A stretch of 64,000 nucleotides of DNA from JAEXZL01 sp049943125 (GTDB lineage Bacteria; Bacillota; Clostridia; Clostridiales; Clostridiaceae), in contig NZ_CP188040.1 of assembly GCF_049943125.1 (NCBI RefSeq), positions 2,728,001 through 2,792,000 on the forward strand, given 5' to 3'. How positions within the stretch are numbered: position 1 is the first letter of the stretch; every line of letters starts with the position of its first letter. A program made the translations under genes and the position numbers. Of this stretch, positions 27,124-35,633 are shown piece after piece. The notes below the pieces were generated by a model. It ran no database searches. It was not told the origin of the DNA and saw only the letters and a list, made by a program, of their open reading frames with translations.

Positions 27124-27939
27124 ATGGAATTTAACTTAGCTTTTCCGCAGTATTTTTGGATACTTTTCGCAGTAGCAGCTCTCATCAGCTCCATAGGCTT
27201 TTATAAATTTATATATTTTATATCCATAGGCTATGGCTTTGCTATTACCGGTCTTGGGTTAATAATGATATTTTTGTATCGTGATTCAATTACTCTTTTA
27301 GGTGCACTACAATGTGCACTGCTCATTCTTTATGGCTGTAGGCTTGGAGGATATCTCTTGAAGAGGGAAATTAAGAGTCCTTCCTACAAAAAGCACATGG
27401 AGAATGAGGTTAAGAGTGGAGAGGATATGACCCTTGGGGCAAAGCTATCTATCTGGATAACCTGCGCTCTTTTATATGTCCTTCAGGTATCACCGATATT
27501 TTACCGTTTGTCTGCAGGGACAAAGGACGATATCCTTTCTTATATTGGACTAGCTGTCATGGCCTTTGGTCTAGCCTTTGAGGCGCTGTCAGATTATCAA
27601 AAATCTAAGGCAAAGAAAAAGAATCCTAAACGCTTTTGCGATGTAGGACTCTTTAAGGTGGTTAGATGCCCAAATTACTTAGGAGAAGTAATTTTCTGGA
27701 CAGGCGTTCTCATTACTGGTGCTGCTAGCCTTCAGGGAGTTATGCAGTGGATCTGTGCCCTTATAGGCTATTTTGCCATAGTTTATATCATGTTTGGTGG
27801 TGCCAGAAGATTAGAGCTTCGCCAGAATAAAAACTATGGCGATGATAGAGAATATCAGGAATACGTAAGAAAAACTCCTATTCTTCTGCCTCTAATACCC
27901 CTTCACAGTGTCGCTGATTGGGAATGGCTTAAGGGGTAG
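27124..27939 (+). CDS. DUF1295-type membrane protein (steroid reductase/ICMT-like)
   Basis: A 271-residue polytopic protein with about seven transmembrane segments. The C-terminal region has the family signature GLFKVVRCPNYLGEV near residue 178 and GARRLELRQNKNYG near 230, shared by DUF1295, 5-alpha-reductase-like and isoprenylcysteine methyltransferase-like membrane enzymes. A reductase or methyltransferase acting on a lipid is plausible. It is third in the operon with the fusion protein, and its end overlaps the convergent M50 gene by 11 bases. Confidence 0.78.
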   Translation: MEFNLAFPQYFWILFAVAALISSIGFYKFIYFISIGYGFAITGLGLIMIFLYRDSITLLGALQCALLILYGCRLGGYLLKREIKSPSYKKHMENEVKSGEDMTLGAKLSIWITCALLYVLQVSPIFYRLSAGTKDDILSYIGLAVMAFGLAFEALSDYQKSKAKKKNPKRFCDVGLFKVVRCPNYLGEVIFWTGVLITGAASLQGVMQWICALIGYFAIVYIMFGGARRLELRQNKNYGDDREYQEYVRKTPILLPLIPLHSVADWEWLKG

Positions 27940-29077
27940 TATAAAGCTTTAGAGCATAGTCCATGAGCTCTCCTTCAGCGGTGATTTCGCTGGGATGAGG
28001 ATAGCTCATGGCTATTTTTTCGAACTTTAATTTAAGCTCTTCAGCTTTTTGTGCATCCTTTTCTGCTAGAAGGGCATAAGCATACTGGGTTCTCAGGATG
28101 GAAGGGAAGCTTTTCATGACCTTCATGATTTGTTTTTCACTCTTACCCAGAAGCTTATCCAGTACCTCGGGACGATTCTCATTAATTACCTCACAATATA
28201 CAAGGTCTAACATCATTAGGCTACGATGGAGTCCCAATATACCTGTATCCAGCTCTAGTAGCTTTTTCATTGTTTCCTCAGCTTTTATAAAGTCCATGGA
28301 GTCCATGAGCCTGTTGCAGGCAAAGACACCTAAGGAAGCAACCATGCTGTTTTTCATTGCCTCCTCCGAGGGAATAACAAACCACTCTTGAGGCATGTCC
28401 TTAAGACGTACTCCCTTGGTAATCTGTTCATTAATTTTCATCTGGACATAAAAGGCTCTTAGGGAATCTGGATTATTACCCATGGATAAGGCATTATAGC
28501 CATCATTATCTACGGTTCCTAGGCTAAGAGGTATTCCGTTCATAAGAGCAAAGGCTATACCGATAATAGTAATCATCAAAAAGAAAATCGATAGGCTTCC
28601 TCCCCTTGGGAATATAAAATACAGAGCCCCAAAGATTCCTGAAATTATCAGGTTCATAATAGAACCGCCAAAATTATAAAGTACAAAAGGTATCCTACCA
28701 TTTTTAAATTCTGGAGGTACCATGAGGCACTGGCCGCCAGTTCCTGCAATGGATAAGCGGCGAAGACGGAGCCTCCCATCTATTTTGATCCACATAAGGC
28801 TGCCAATTCTAAAGGATGAAAATTTATAACCGGTGATTAGTCCAAAAACCAGATGTCCTCCTTCGTGAAGGATTATCTGAAGAAATATTGCAATATAAAC
28901 TGAAATAAAAAGTAATACACCCTTATAGATTATTTCTCTCAGGGAAGCTTGACCATCAGACATGTCCATTAAATAACGGGCTATAAAGATGCCGCAGACA
29001 CCACCCATGACCATAAAAAGGCCTATCATTAGTCGCTGAGGCCATTTGCTCGACTGGTTTTTATTGGTTTTACTCAT
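27929..29077 (-). CDS. M50 family membrane metalloprotease-like protein
   Basis: A 382-residue membrane protein. The zinc-binding motif HEGGH is near residue 69, within a hydrophobic segment (QIILHEGGHLVFGL). A second conserved region LGTVDNDGYNALSMG near 193 can supply the third ligand aspartate. About five transmembrane segments lie in the first 190 residues, and a soluble helical domain follows. This fits a site-2 protease/M50-like enzyme; its substrate is unknown. The ATG at 29077 is chosen since an ATG 9 bases earlier abuts the AAAGG ribosome binding site. Confidence 0.75.
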   Translation of the reverse strand: MSKTNKNQSSKWPQRLMIGLFMVMGGVCGIFIARYLMDMSDGQASLREIIYKGVLLFISVYIAIFLQIILHEGGHLVFGLITGYKFSSFRIGSLMWIKIDGRLRLRRLSIAGTGGQCLMVPPEFKNGRIPFVLYNFGGSIMNLIISGIFGALYFIFPRGGSLSIFFLMITIIGIAFALMNGIPLSLGTVDNDGYNALSMGNNPDSLRAFYVQMKINEQITKGVRLKDMPQEWFVIPSEEAMKNSMVASLGVFACNRLMDSMDFIKAEETMKKLLELDTGILGLHRSLMMLDLVYCEVINENRPEVLDKLLGKSEKQIMKVMKSFPSILRTQYAYALLAEKDAQKAEELKLKFEKIAMSYPHPSEITAEGELMDYALKLYTTP

Positions 29078-29112
29078 TCTACACATCCTTTCTGAAGCCT
29101 ATAATTATATTT

Positions 29113-29147
29113 CAGCCGCTCATTTAATGAAAAAGGAGCGGCTGTTT
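29113..29147. terminator. Stem-loop between aminotransferase and M50 gene
   Basis: CAGCCGCTC (29113-29121) pairs with GAGCGGCTG (29136-29144) around a 14-base loop. The leftward flank after the stem is AAATATAATT, a weak T tract, so it is a probable but not strong terminator for the leftward aminotransferase transcript. Confidence 0.55.
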
Positions 29148-29157
29148 GTATTAAATA

Positions 29158-30438
29158 TTATTTATTTAGTAGAGCTTTTGTGCTTGCAAGCTTGACGCAG
29201 AGACAGAAGATATCCATTGCTGCCTCCAGCTCATCAAGAACAGGGTAGGAAGGAGCTATACGTATGTTTCTATCCTCTGGATCATTGCCATAAGGATAGG
29301 TTGCTCCTGCACCAGTCAAGGTAACTCCCGCTTCCTTGGCTAGTCTAACGGCTTCCTTAGCGCAGCCTGGAAGGGTGTTTACAGATACAAAGTATCCTCC
29401 TTTAGGGCTTCTCCAGGTGGCTAGTCCTGTTCCGGATAAATGCTCCTCTAATTTTGAAGTAACCATATCAAATTTAGGACGAAGCTCCTCTGCTAAAAGC
29501 TTCATGTGATTTTTTACACCTTCAGGATTTTTAAAATACTCCACATGTCTTAGCTGATTAATTTTATCGTGACCTATGGTCTGAGCGGACATGTGCTTTT
29601 TTATTTCCTTTATGTTCTCAAGGCCTGAGGCTAAAAGGGCTACCCCTGAACCAGGGAAGGTTATCTTTGAGGTGGAGAAGAAATATAAGACTCTGTCCTC
29701 ATTATTATAAGTCCTTGCTGCTTCTAATATATTTTTTAGTGAAACTTCTTCATATATATGATGAATTCCATAGGCGTTGTCCCAGAATATTCTAAAGTCC
29801 TTAGCAGCAGTTTTCATGGAAACTAGACGGTCCACTGTTTCATCACTGTAGCAGATTCCTTCAGGATTGGAATGTAGAGGAACACACCAGATACCCTTTA
29901 TAAGTGGATCCTTGGAAGCTAGCTCTTCTACTATATCCATATCAGGGCCATTCTCTGTAAGGGGCACGGTGATCATCTCTATGCCTAGGGCTTCACAGAT
30001 GGTAAAATGCCTGTCATAGCCTGGGGAAGGACATAAGAATTTCACAGGTGTTCCTTCAAGGTCATAGGCCTTCCAGGGCTTTTCTCCTTGAGTACCAAAG
30101 AGGCATAGCCTTGCCATGGCATCATACATCAGGTTAAGGCTTGAGTTTCCTCCTATAATCATCTGAGCTGCATCTATATCCAGGAGGTCAGAAAACAGCT
30201 TCTTACATTCTGGTATTCCATCTAAAACTCCATAGTTACGAACATCTAATCCATTTTCTGAGTATAAGCCTTCAGGCTTTTTTAATAGCTCATTGGATAA
30301 ATCCAGCTGTGAGGAGGCAGGCTTACCTCTTGACATATCCAGCTTAAGTCCTTTTTCCTTATAGCCTTCATATTCCTTTTGTAGGCTTTCTTGATAAGCT
30401 AGAAGCTCATCCTTTGTATAATCTGTAATTGATTTCAT
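29158..30438 (-). CDS. Class Ic aspartate aminotransferase-like PLP enzyme
   Basis: A 426-residue fold type I aminotransferase of the subgroup Ic aspartate aminotransferase kind (PF12897-like). LDMSRGKPASSQLDLS near residue 35 and GGNSSLNLMYD near 92 are typical of that subgroup. The PLP lysine lies in FFSTSKITFPGSGVALLAS near residue 240, and the substrate arginine in NIRIAPSYP near 385. It probably exchanges amino groups between aspartate and 2-oxoglutarate; substrate range is not certain. The ATG at 30438 follows AAGGATAAT. It is a single gene. Confidence 0.85.
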   Translation of the reverse strand: MKSITDYTKDELLAYQESLQKEYEGYKEKGLKLDMSRGKPASSQLDLSNELLKKPEGLYSENGLDVRNYGVLDGIPECKKLFSDLLDIDAAQMIIGGNSSLNLMYDAMARLCLFGTQGEKPWKAYDLEGTPVKFLCPSPGYDRHFTICEALGIEMITVPLTENGPDMDIVEELASKDPLIKGIWCVPLHSNPEGICYSDETVDRLVSMKTAAKDFRIFWDNAYGIHHIYEEVSLKNILEAARTYNNEDRVLYFFSTSKITFPGSGVALLASGLENIKEIKKHMSAQTIGHDKINQLRHVEYFKNPEGVKNHMKLLAEELRPKFDMVTSKLEEHLSGTGLATWRSPKGGYFVSVNTLPGCAKEAVRLAKEAGVTLTGAGATYPYGNDPEDRNIRIAPSYPVLDELEAAMDIFCLCVKLASTKALLNK

Positions 30439-30793
30439 ATTATCCTTCACACTCCACATAAAAGTCTATTGAAATTAATTTATGTTCTTGCCTTCTTTAT
30501 TAATTATAGAGGTATTTGAAGATAAAGACAAATAGATAAATTTTGACTAAGTACTCATATAGGCTCTTATATAACTGGAATTTCATAAATTATACCGGAA
30601 GATTATCAGTAGGTTAGGAAAAAATATAAAAAGTTAAAGATTTAACATATAATTCCTTGAGAATTTATGGCTTTAAAAATTTATATTGATTTTATGGTAG
30701 AATTTGTTTATCGTCTGTTTTTTATTGTGTATAATTAAAGCTATATATTAGATTTGTGAAAAATATATTGAGGCTGAAAAGGAAGGGTATAGA
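30439..30793. other. AT-rich intergenic region
   Basis: About 355 bases between divergent genes. A TATAAT hexamer at 30730-30735 may be the -10 element for the rightward small genes; no clear -35 partner is seen. I see no reading frame or RNA gene. Confidence 0.4.
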
Positions 30794-31126
30794 ATGTTTG
30801 AAGAGCTTAAAAAGATGAAAAAAGAACTTTTCCCAAAATGTGAATTTATAATAGAATATCCTGGAATAGTAAGCACTCCAGAAGAGATAATAAAAGTGCT
30901 TATAGATTATTGCAGTAAGGAACAGAAGGCTTTAACAGTTTTAAAAGAAAGCATGACACCGATAGTTAAGATTGATGGTAAAACCTATATAGCTAGAATA
31001 GACCAGTTTGTAGGTGCTATTGGGGGAGGTCGTAAGCTTGATACTCCTCATCCACTGCCTTATCTAAATTCATCTTTAAGAGGACAAAGTATATTTGTAT
31101 ATCCTTATGACTATATTGAAGGCTAA
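30794..31126 (+). CDS. Hypothetical protein, 110 residues
   Basis: A small soluble protein with an acidic/basic N-terminus (MFEELKKMKKELFPKC) and no signal peptide or membrane segment. I do not recognise a family. The C-terminal half contains a glycine-rich AIGGGRKLDTPHPLP segment. A good ribosome binding site (AAAAGGAAGGG) precedes the ATG. The next gene is 50 bases downstream on the same strand. Confidence 0.6.
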   Translation: MFEELKKMKKELFPKCEFIIEYPGIVSTPEEIIKVLIDYCSKEQKALTVLKESMTPIVKIDGKTYIARIDQFVGAIGGGRKLDTPHPLPYLNSSLRGQSIFVYPYDYIEG

Positions 31127-31176
31127 TTTCCATGTTATAATTAATGTATATACTAATTATACAACGAGGTTGAAGG

Positions 31177-31404
31177 ATGGAAAACAAAAGAACAATTAAG
31201 CCAGGCACAAAATACAGACATTTTAAAGGTAATGAGTATTTAGTTCTTTATCTAGCAAAGCACTCTGAAACCTTAGAGGATATGGTGGTTTATCAGCCTC
31301 TTTACGGGGAGAGGGGAATATGGGTTAGACCTCTATCGATGTTTCTGGAATCCGTAGAGGTAGAGGGTAAGCTAGTAGAAAGATTTATGGAAGTAGAAGA
31401 ATAG
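31177..31404 (+). CDS. DUF1653 family protein
   Basis: A 75-residue protein matching the DUF1653 pattern: PGTKYRHFKGNEYLVLYLAKHSET, then DMVVYQPLYGE and a W-V-R-P motif. The family is small and beta-rich and of unknown function, and is common in many bacteria. The ATG follows GAGGTTGAAGG. Confidence 0.85.
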   Translation: MENKRTIKPGTKYRHFKGNEYLVLYLAKHSETLEDMVVYQPLYGERGIWVRPLSMFLESVEVEGKLVERFMEVEE

Positions 31405-31482
31405 TACAACAGAGCATTTTATTATTTTTAGAAGACAGCTATGTGATGATATGGATATGATAATGTGAGGAGAAGGAGATTT

Positions 31483-32388
31483 ATGAAGGATAATGTAAAA
31501 ATCATAATAATTATTCTAGCTATAGCTGTGATACTAGTTGTATCAAATGTGTATACTGCTACTAGCGGTATATATAGGCAGCTAGGGAAGATAAATAGTG
31601 ATATTATAAGTATTCAAAACAACATGGATAATTTGAGAAGTGATATGGAGAAATTTCAGGGTAATCTGCAAGAGGAGCTGAAGAGTCAAGGGAGCCTTCT
31701 CAGCAGCTATAATATTTCCTATGATAATGGGAATCCTGAAACACTCACTGGCGATATTATCATAGAGCTAGTGCCTAAGGAATATAGCGAGGATACTACT
31801 GCTACTATAACTCTAGGAGATAAGGTTGCAGCTATGGAGCGAGAGGGTAGCATCTTCACTGCTGTTATTTCAGTACCAGTGCATATTATATATTCAGACC
31901 TTATAGTGGAGTTTAAATCCGGGTCTTCCATCAGAAGTGAGGTAGTAGCACCAGGAGACATTGGTTTTATAAACGTTCTGAGTAATGATGTTAATGTAGA
32001 CTTTTATGGAGAAGGCTCCAAATCCATCAATAATAAATATGGATATCATGGGCAGATTCAGGTATATATGCCAGAAGTAGATATGATCCTATCAGAGGTA
32101 AGGCTTCTTGCAATTAAAAATGATGAGGTGATCTGGGAAACAGAGGATTTCTATCATAATGAAGAGGAAGGTAACTACACCACTGAAATTGATAAGAGCT
32201 TTTCCTTAGAAAAAGAAGACAGATTACATCTTGCTGTAGAAATGAAGGATTCTTATGGCTTCACATACAAAACTCCTATATATAGTACTGAGATTAATGG
32301 CAATGACGGTGTAACTGGAGCTTCTGAGAATATGACTCCTGAAGTCTTAGATGCAGAAGGTAATGTTATTGTATTTAAGAATTATTAG
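31483..32388 (+). CDS. Membrane-anchored hypothetical protein
   Basis: A 301-residue protein with an N-terminal signal anchor (residues about 5-25, IIIIILAIAVILVVSNVY), then a predicted coiled coil (QLGKINSDIISIQNNMDNLR, near 33-65) and a beta-rich extracytoplasmic domain. No catalytic motif is seen and I do not recognise a family. The start at 31483 is chosen for the AGGAGAAGGAG ribosome binding site. Confidence 0.65.
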   Translation: MKDNVKIIIIILAIAVILVVSNVYTATSGIYRQLGKINSDIISIQNNMDNLRSDMEKFQGNLQEELKSQGSLLSSYNISYDNGNPETLTGDIIIELVPKEYSEDTTATITLGDKVAAMEREGSIFTAVISVPVHIIYSDLIVEFKSGSSIRSEVVAPGDIGFINVLSNDVNVDFYGEGSKSINNKYGYHGQIQVYMPEVDMILSEVRLLAIKNDEVIWETEDFYHNEEEGNYTTEIDKSFSLEKEDRLHLAVEMKDSYGFTYKTPIYSTEINGNDGVTGASENMTPEVLDAEGNVIVFKNY

Positions 32389-32990
32389 ATGATTCTATTT
32401 ACATTATTTAGCAAAGCTAATATAATTAATTTGTTATTATAATAAAAGGAGGGAAGTAAGTTATGACACCTGCTAATTGCTAACATTAATTTTAATAAAG
32501 ATAAAAATTAATGATGATTCAAAAAGAGTTTGCTTTTTCAATAATAAGATAAAGCTTATTTCACTTGCTCTTTTTTGAAATGCAATTTAGAAGGTAGCTT
32601 ACTTAACTAAAATTTATAATTACATTATCTATGAAGCTTTAGGATGCCCATAGGCTTTCTTTGGTTCTGGTGTTTTATGTGGATTTTTATTAGATAAATG
32701 TAGTGGAGTATAGAATTTTAGGCTGTAGGAAGAGGCTCTTCTTACGGTCTTTTTATATTTAAGAAAAATAAAACTTAATAGTTAAGGTTATCTCTAGGTT
32801 GTTTTCATCATCATTTAAAATATATAGAAATGGTGGTGATTATATGACACCTGCAATGATGGTAATGCTTTCAGATCAATAAACGGAAGGAATAGATAGT
32901 TTATGATTTGCTCATTACCGAAAAGTAGAAATCAAATAGAAAAACTTTATATTCCTTCTTCAAGGCTTTATAAAATTGGAGGTAAGGAAT
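32389..32990. other. Long intergenic region with short peptide frames and a hairpin
   Basis: About 600 bases without a convincing gene. A GGAGGG site precedes a short frame MTPANC at 32463, and a second frame with a similar start, MTPAMMVMLSDQ, begins near 32845 after GGTGGTGATT. Their start context resembles small holin-like type I toxin genes, but both end early. Between them, near 32519-32576, AAAAAGAG and CTCTTTTTT with inner AATAAG/CTTATT form a terminator-like hairpin. Confidence 0.4.
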
Positions 32991-33491
32991 ATGGAGAAAA
33001 AATTAACCTTGAAATGGTATATATATTCAAATGAAATTGCTAGTGAAGAAAGATACTGCCACAACTGTGGAGGCAAGGTAATCTTTCAGGATTCATTAAA
33101 AAGAAGACAAAATGCTAACGGAAAAAATATATTTTATTTTGCAATTTACAAATGTCCTAAAGGTCACAGCTGGAATAAGCCTATAGATAAATTTAAAGCA
33201 ATTTCAGGCTTAGTTAATGAGCCTGAAGAATATGAACATCAGGAAAGCAAGTATGAGAAGCTTCATATTAGAAGGCTTAAGCAGGAAGGTGTTGAGGAGC
33301 TTGAAATTATCCTGGAGGTCCTGGAGGATAGTGAAAGAATAGATAAATTTTTATCCAATAAAATAGCTGATCTCAGCAGAGGTGATATAACGGAGCTTAT
33401 AAAAAATGGCTTTATTAAGGTGAATAATCTTGAGGTTAAGGCAAATAAGCTATTAAAGGGTAAGGATATCATCACCTGTAATATTCAATAA
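32991..33491 (+). CDS. S4 domain protein with N-terminal zinc ribbon
   Basis: A 166-residue protein. The N-terminal half has a Cys pair RYCHNCGGK near residue 23 and a later C..H element (YKCPKGHSW near 56), suggesting a zinc site. The last about 50 residues form an S4-type RNA-binding domain: RIDKFLSNKIADLSRGDITEL, then GFIKVNNLEVKAN and the turn KLLKGKDIITC. An RNA or ribosome-linked role is likely, but no enzyme domain is present. The ATG at 32991 follows GGAGGTAAGGAAT. Confidence 0.75.
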   Translation: MEKKLTLKWYIYSNEIASEERYCHNCGGKVIFQDSLKRRQNANGKNIFYFAIYKCPKGHSWNKPIDKFKAISGLVNEPEEYEHQESKYEKLHIRRLKQEGVEELEIILEVLEDSERIDKFLSNKIADLSRGDITELIKNGFIKVNNLEVKANKLLKGKDIITCNIQ

Positions 33492-33500
33492 ATCAAATAA

Positions 33501-33532
33501 AAAAGTGGACAATTGATTTGTCCACTTTTATT
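33501..33532. terminator. Bidirectional terminator
   Basis: A perfect 12-bp stem AAAAGTGGACAA/TTGTCCACTTTT around the loop TTGAT lies between two convergent genes; A and T runs on both sides let it act in both directions. Confidence 0.88.
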
Positions 33533-33557
33533 GTACATTTAATAGAAATGTTGAGTT

Positions 33558-34073
33558 TTATTTATACCATGGCTTAGCAACAGGTAGTTTTTTATATTCT
33601 TCTGTGCTTTCTATCATAGCTCTGATTTTATAAAACAGTTCTCTTAGCTGCACAGCTTCTTCTGTAATAGAGTCGTTTTTATCAAGCCAGGTAATTTTTT
33701 TCTCTATACCATTGGCAGTGAAACTAAAATTATAAGTGATAAATGGAGTTGACTCTGTAAAGCCTTTTGACTGAAAATTTTCCTCATAGGCTAGAATATT
33801 TATCTTCTTTAGTTCTGAATAAATAGCATCCATGTTTTTATCAGAAAGCTTTAACTCTGTGGTGATTGATGGATCTATAACCATATCTTTTGTAAACTGA
33901 CCTTTAGCTGTATCTAATTGATTTTTAGCACCCACACCATAGCTAAATACAAAGTTGAAATTCACTGGCTTTGATGGGGGTAGTTTGTTCTTTGAGTTTA
34001 ATGAACTGCAGCCTGAGAGTAAAGTGGTAATTAGAAGGAGACATAAAGATAGTACCCTAATAAATGATTTCAT
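33558..34073 (-). CDS. Hypothetical lipoprotein
   Basis: A 171-residue protein with a signal peptide and lipobox LLSGCSS (lipidated Cys near residue 22). The rest is a soluble domain with many beta-prone stretches and a NDSITEEAVQLRELFYKIR helix near the end. I do not recognise a family. A good ribosome binding site (GGTGGAGTAATT) precedes the ATG, and a bidirectional terminator follows. Confidence 0.75.
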   Translation of the reverse strand: MKSFIRVLSLCLLLITTLLSGCSSLNSKNKLPPSKPVNFNFVFSYGVGAKNQLDTAKGQFTKDMVIDPSITTELKLSDKNMDAIYSELKKINILAYEENFQSKGFTESTPFITYNFSFTANGIEKKITWLDKNDSITEEAVQLRELFYKIRAMIESTEEYKKLPVAKPWYK

Positions 34074-34325
34074 AATTACTCCACCTTTATTTTTTATTAT
34101 TTGTATGTAAGAGGTTGGAAAAATATATGGTGAAACAAAAAAATTACCTTCTTAGATTAACAAGATATTAATGTAAAAATTGGTATTATTTACTTGTTGG
34201 TTGTATAATTAAATTATAGCTTTATTCGCAGGAAAAAAAGTATTTTCTCTATAATTTTGGAGAGAATTAGTGCTATGTTTTCAGATGTATAGGACATGAA
34301 TAAAAAAATTAAAAGGAGAATTTAT

Positions 34326-34568
34326 ATGCCAGGAAAAAAAGATGATTTTAAGTTCGAAATTACAAAGGAAATAGGTGTACTTTCAGAAGGAAGTAGGGGT
34401 TGGAGGAAGGAGCTCAATAAAATCAGCTGGAATGGTGGCGCTCCCAAATTTGATATCCGCGACTGGGATGAGAACCATGAAAAGATGGGTAAGGGTATTA
34501 CATTAAGCGAAGTAGAGCTCAGAAAATTAAGGGAGCTTATTGATATTGAGCTGGGAAAATTGGATTAG
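34326..34568 (+). CDS. YdbC/PC4-like single-strand nucleic acid-binding protein
   Basis: An 80-residue protein of the YdbC type. FKFEITKEIGVLSEGSRGWRKELN followed by WNGGAPKFDIRDWDENHEKMGKG, then a C-terminal helix, matches the PC4/YdbC family, which binds single-stranded DNA or RNA as a dimer. The ATG at 34326 has an AAGGAGA ribosome binding site 6 bases upstream; an earlier in-frame ATG at 34296 lacks one. Confidence 0.87.
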   Translation: MPGKKDDFKFEITKEIGVLSEGSRGWRKELNKISWNGGAPKFDIRDWDENHEKMGKGITLSEVELRKLRELIDIELGKLD

Positions 34569-34634
34569 TGGAAACAAATTTACTAAATGTATTGTTCTAA
34601 AAAGAGTTTTTAGAATGAAATGGAGGATGAGCAA

Positions 34635-34862
34635 GTGAGTTGTCCGAGTTGTGGTAGCACAAATATTGAAGAGGGAGTTTCCATTGGCAAATCTGCTGAG
34701 GGAGGGTGTATAGGTCCAAGATTCAGTGGCTTTTTGTTTGATGGTGTGGCACAAATGTATTGTGATATATGCCTAAATTGTGGAGAGATAACACGCTTCT
34801 TTATAAAAGAGGATACGGATAAAAAATGGATTAAGAAACCTGGAGCGTTTGGAGTTAAATAG
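34635..34862 (+). CDS. Small zinc-ribbon protein
   Basis: A 75-residue protein with two Cys pairs: SCPSCGSTN at the very start and YCDICLNCGEI near residue 43, giving a zinc ribbon. The start is judged to be the GTG at 34635, because GGAGG lies 8 bases before it; an in-frame ATG at 34620 overlaps that site. It lies directly left of the first boxA-like repeat of the cassette region. Function unknown. Confidence 0.7.
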   Translation: MSCPSCGSTNIEEGVSIGKSAEGGCIGPRFSGFLFDGVAQMYCDICLNCGEITRFFIKEDTDKKWIKKPGAFGVK

Positions 34863-34880
34863 GGTGTATTCTGAAGATAA

Positions 34881-34970
34881 AGCGGCATAAATGTTCTTTG
34901 AAAACTGAATATTACGGTAGTGGAAAAATAAGGTGTAGTTAATTCGCAATAGTAAAATATTATGAATTAT
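34881..34970 (+). repeat. Cassette repeat, copy A (boxA/left part)
   Basis: This copy has the boxA-like TGTTCTTTGAAAACTGAAT, then GAATATTACGGTA (34907-34919, left inverted repeat, one mismatch) and a degenerate promoter. A hairpin TTCGCAAT/ATTATGAA follows the promoter. Copies B (35520) and D (37791) carry the same series of elements. It precedes the lipoprotein gene at 34993. Confidence 0.8.
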
Positions 34971-34992
34971 AACAATGATGGGAGGGATAATC

Positions 34993-35403
34993 TTGAAAAA
35001 ATATCTTGAAATTATTGTTTGTGTTATTCTAGTTCTTACAATGGGAGCTTGTAGTCATAAAGAAATAACCAAATTAACTTATTCAGGAGAAGCGACTCAA
35101 TGGGAGGCAAAAGCCGAGTATAATGCAGATGGGAATTATAAATATACTATAAAATACCTTGGCAATGATAATAAAACATTTAAATTCAATTTTAAAATAG
35201 AATATATTTCGGGCAACACAAGTGGAGGTGTTGGTGAATACAGTGATTTGGTTAATAAATCTGGCGGATTAACCTTAAAGTTTGAAAATGACTTAATTAA
35301 TGGAGACATAAAAAAGTATGGAAGTAGAAATAATTTATACATCCAAATTGATTGGGATAATAAAACAGAAACAATTAATTTGAAAAAAGATGGTGTTCCA
35401 TAA
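34993..35403 (+). CDS. Cassette gene: hypothetical lipoprotein
   Basis: A 136-residue lipoprotein: signal peptide KKYLEIIVCVILVLTMGACSH with the lipidated Cys near residue 20, then a soluble beta-rich domain. I do not recognise its family. The start is judged to be TTG at 34993, 6 bases after GGAGGG; an earlier ATG at 34975 lies before that site. It is bracketed by a left repeat (34881-34970) and a right repeat (from 35411), and its low GC and codon use differ from the flanking core genes, consistent with transfer. Confidence 0.72.
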   Translation: MKKYLEIIVCVILVLTMGACSHKEITKLTYSGEATQWEAKAEYNADGNYKYTIKYLGNDNKTFKFNFKIEYISGNTSGGVGEYSDLVNKSGGLTLKFENDLINGDIKKYGSRNNLYIQIDWDNKTETINLKKDGVP

Positions 35404-35410
35404 TATTCTT

Positions 35411-35620
35411 AAATTATGAAAGTAAAATCAAATATTATGTTAATCATAATACCGTACTATTCGAATTCATAAGGTGCCATCCACGTGAGAAGTGAGAAAG
35501 TGTTCGCAGTTTGAATAAATTACGATATAAATGTTATTTGAAAATTGAATAGTACAGTGCTGGTAAAATGTGGTATAATTAGTTCTTAATAGTTTACTAT
35601 TGCGAAGTAAAAATTATTAT
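35411..35620 (+). repeat. Cassette repeat, copy B (most complete module)
   Basis: The order here is: right part (35411-35463) ending in TACCGTACTATTC (35450-35462); the middle part ATAAGGTGCCATCCACGTGA... at 35469-35508; then the left part with a boxA-like TGTTATTTGAAAATTGAAT, GAATAGTACAGTG (35548-35560), the extended -10 TGGTATAAT and the hairpin TTCTTAAT/ATTGCGAA. It joins the 3' end of one cassette to the promoter of the next. The second half of the terminator seen in copies C and E is missing. Confidence 0.88.
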
Positions 35621-35633
35621 TTGGAGGTGTAGT

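Noticed and set aside
32902..33033. Short frame starting MICSLPKSRNQ
   Set aside because: It runs over the ribosome binding site and start of the S4-domain gene in another frame and has no good ribosome binding site.
34890..34915. Real rRNA operon at the cassette region
   Set aside because: The boxA-like spacer sequence is present but no 16S, 23S or 5S rRNA sequence is found in the 5 kb around it.
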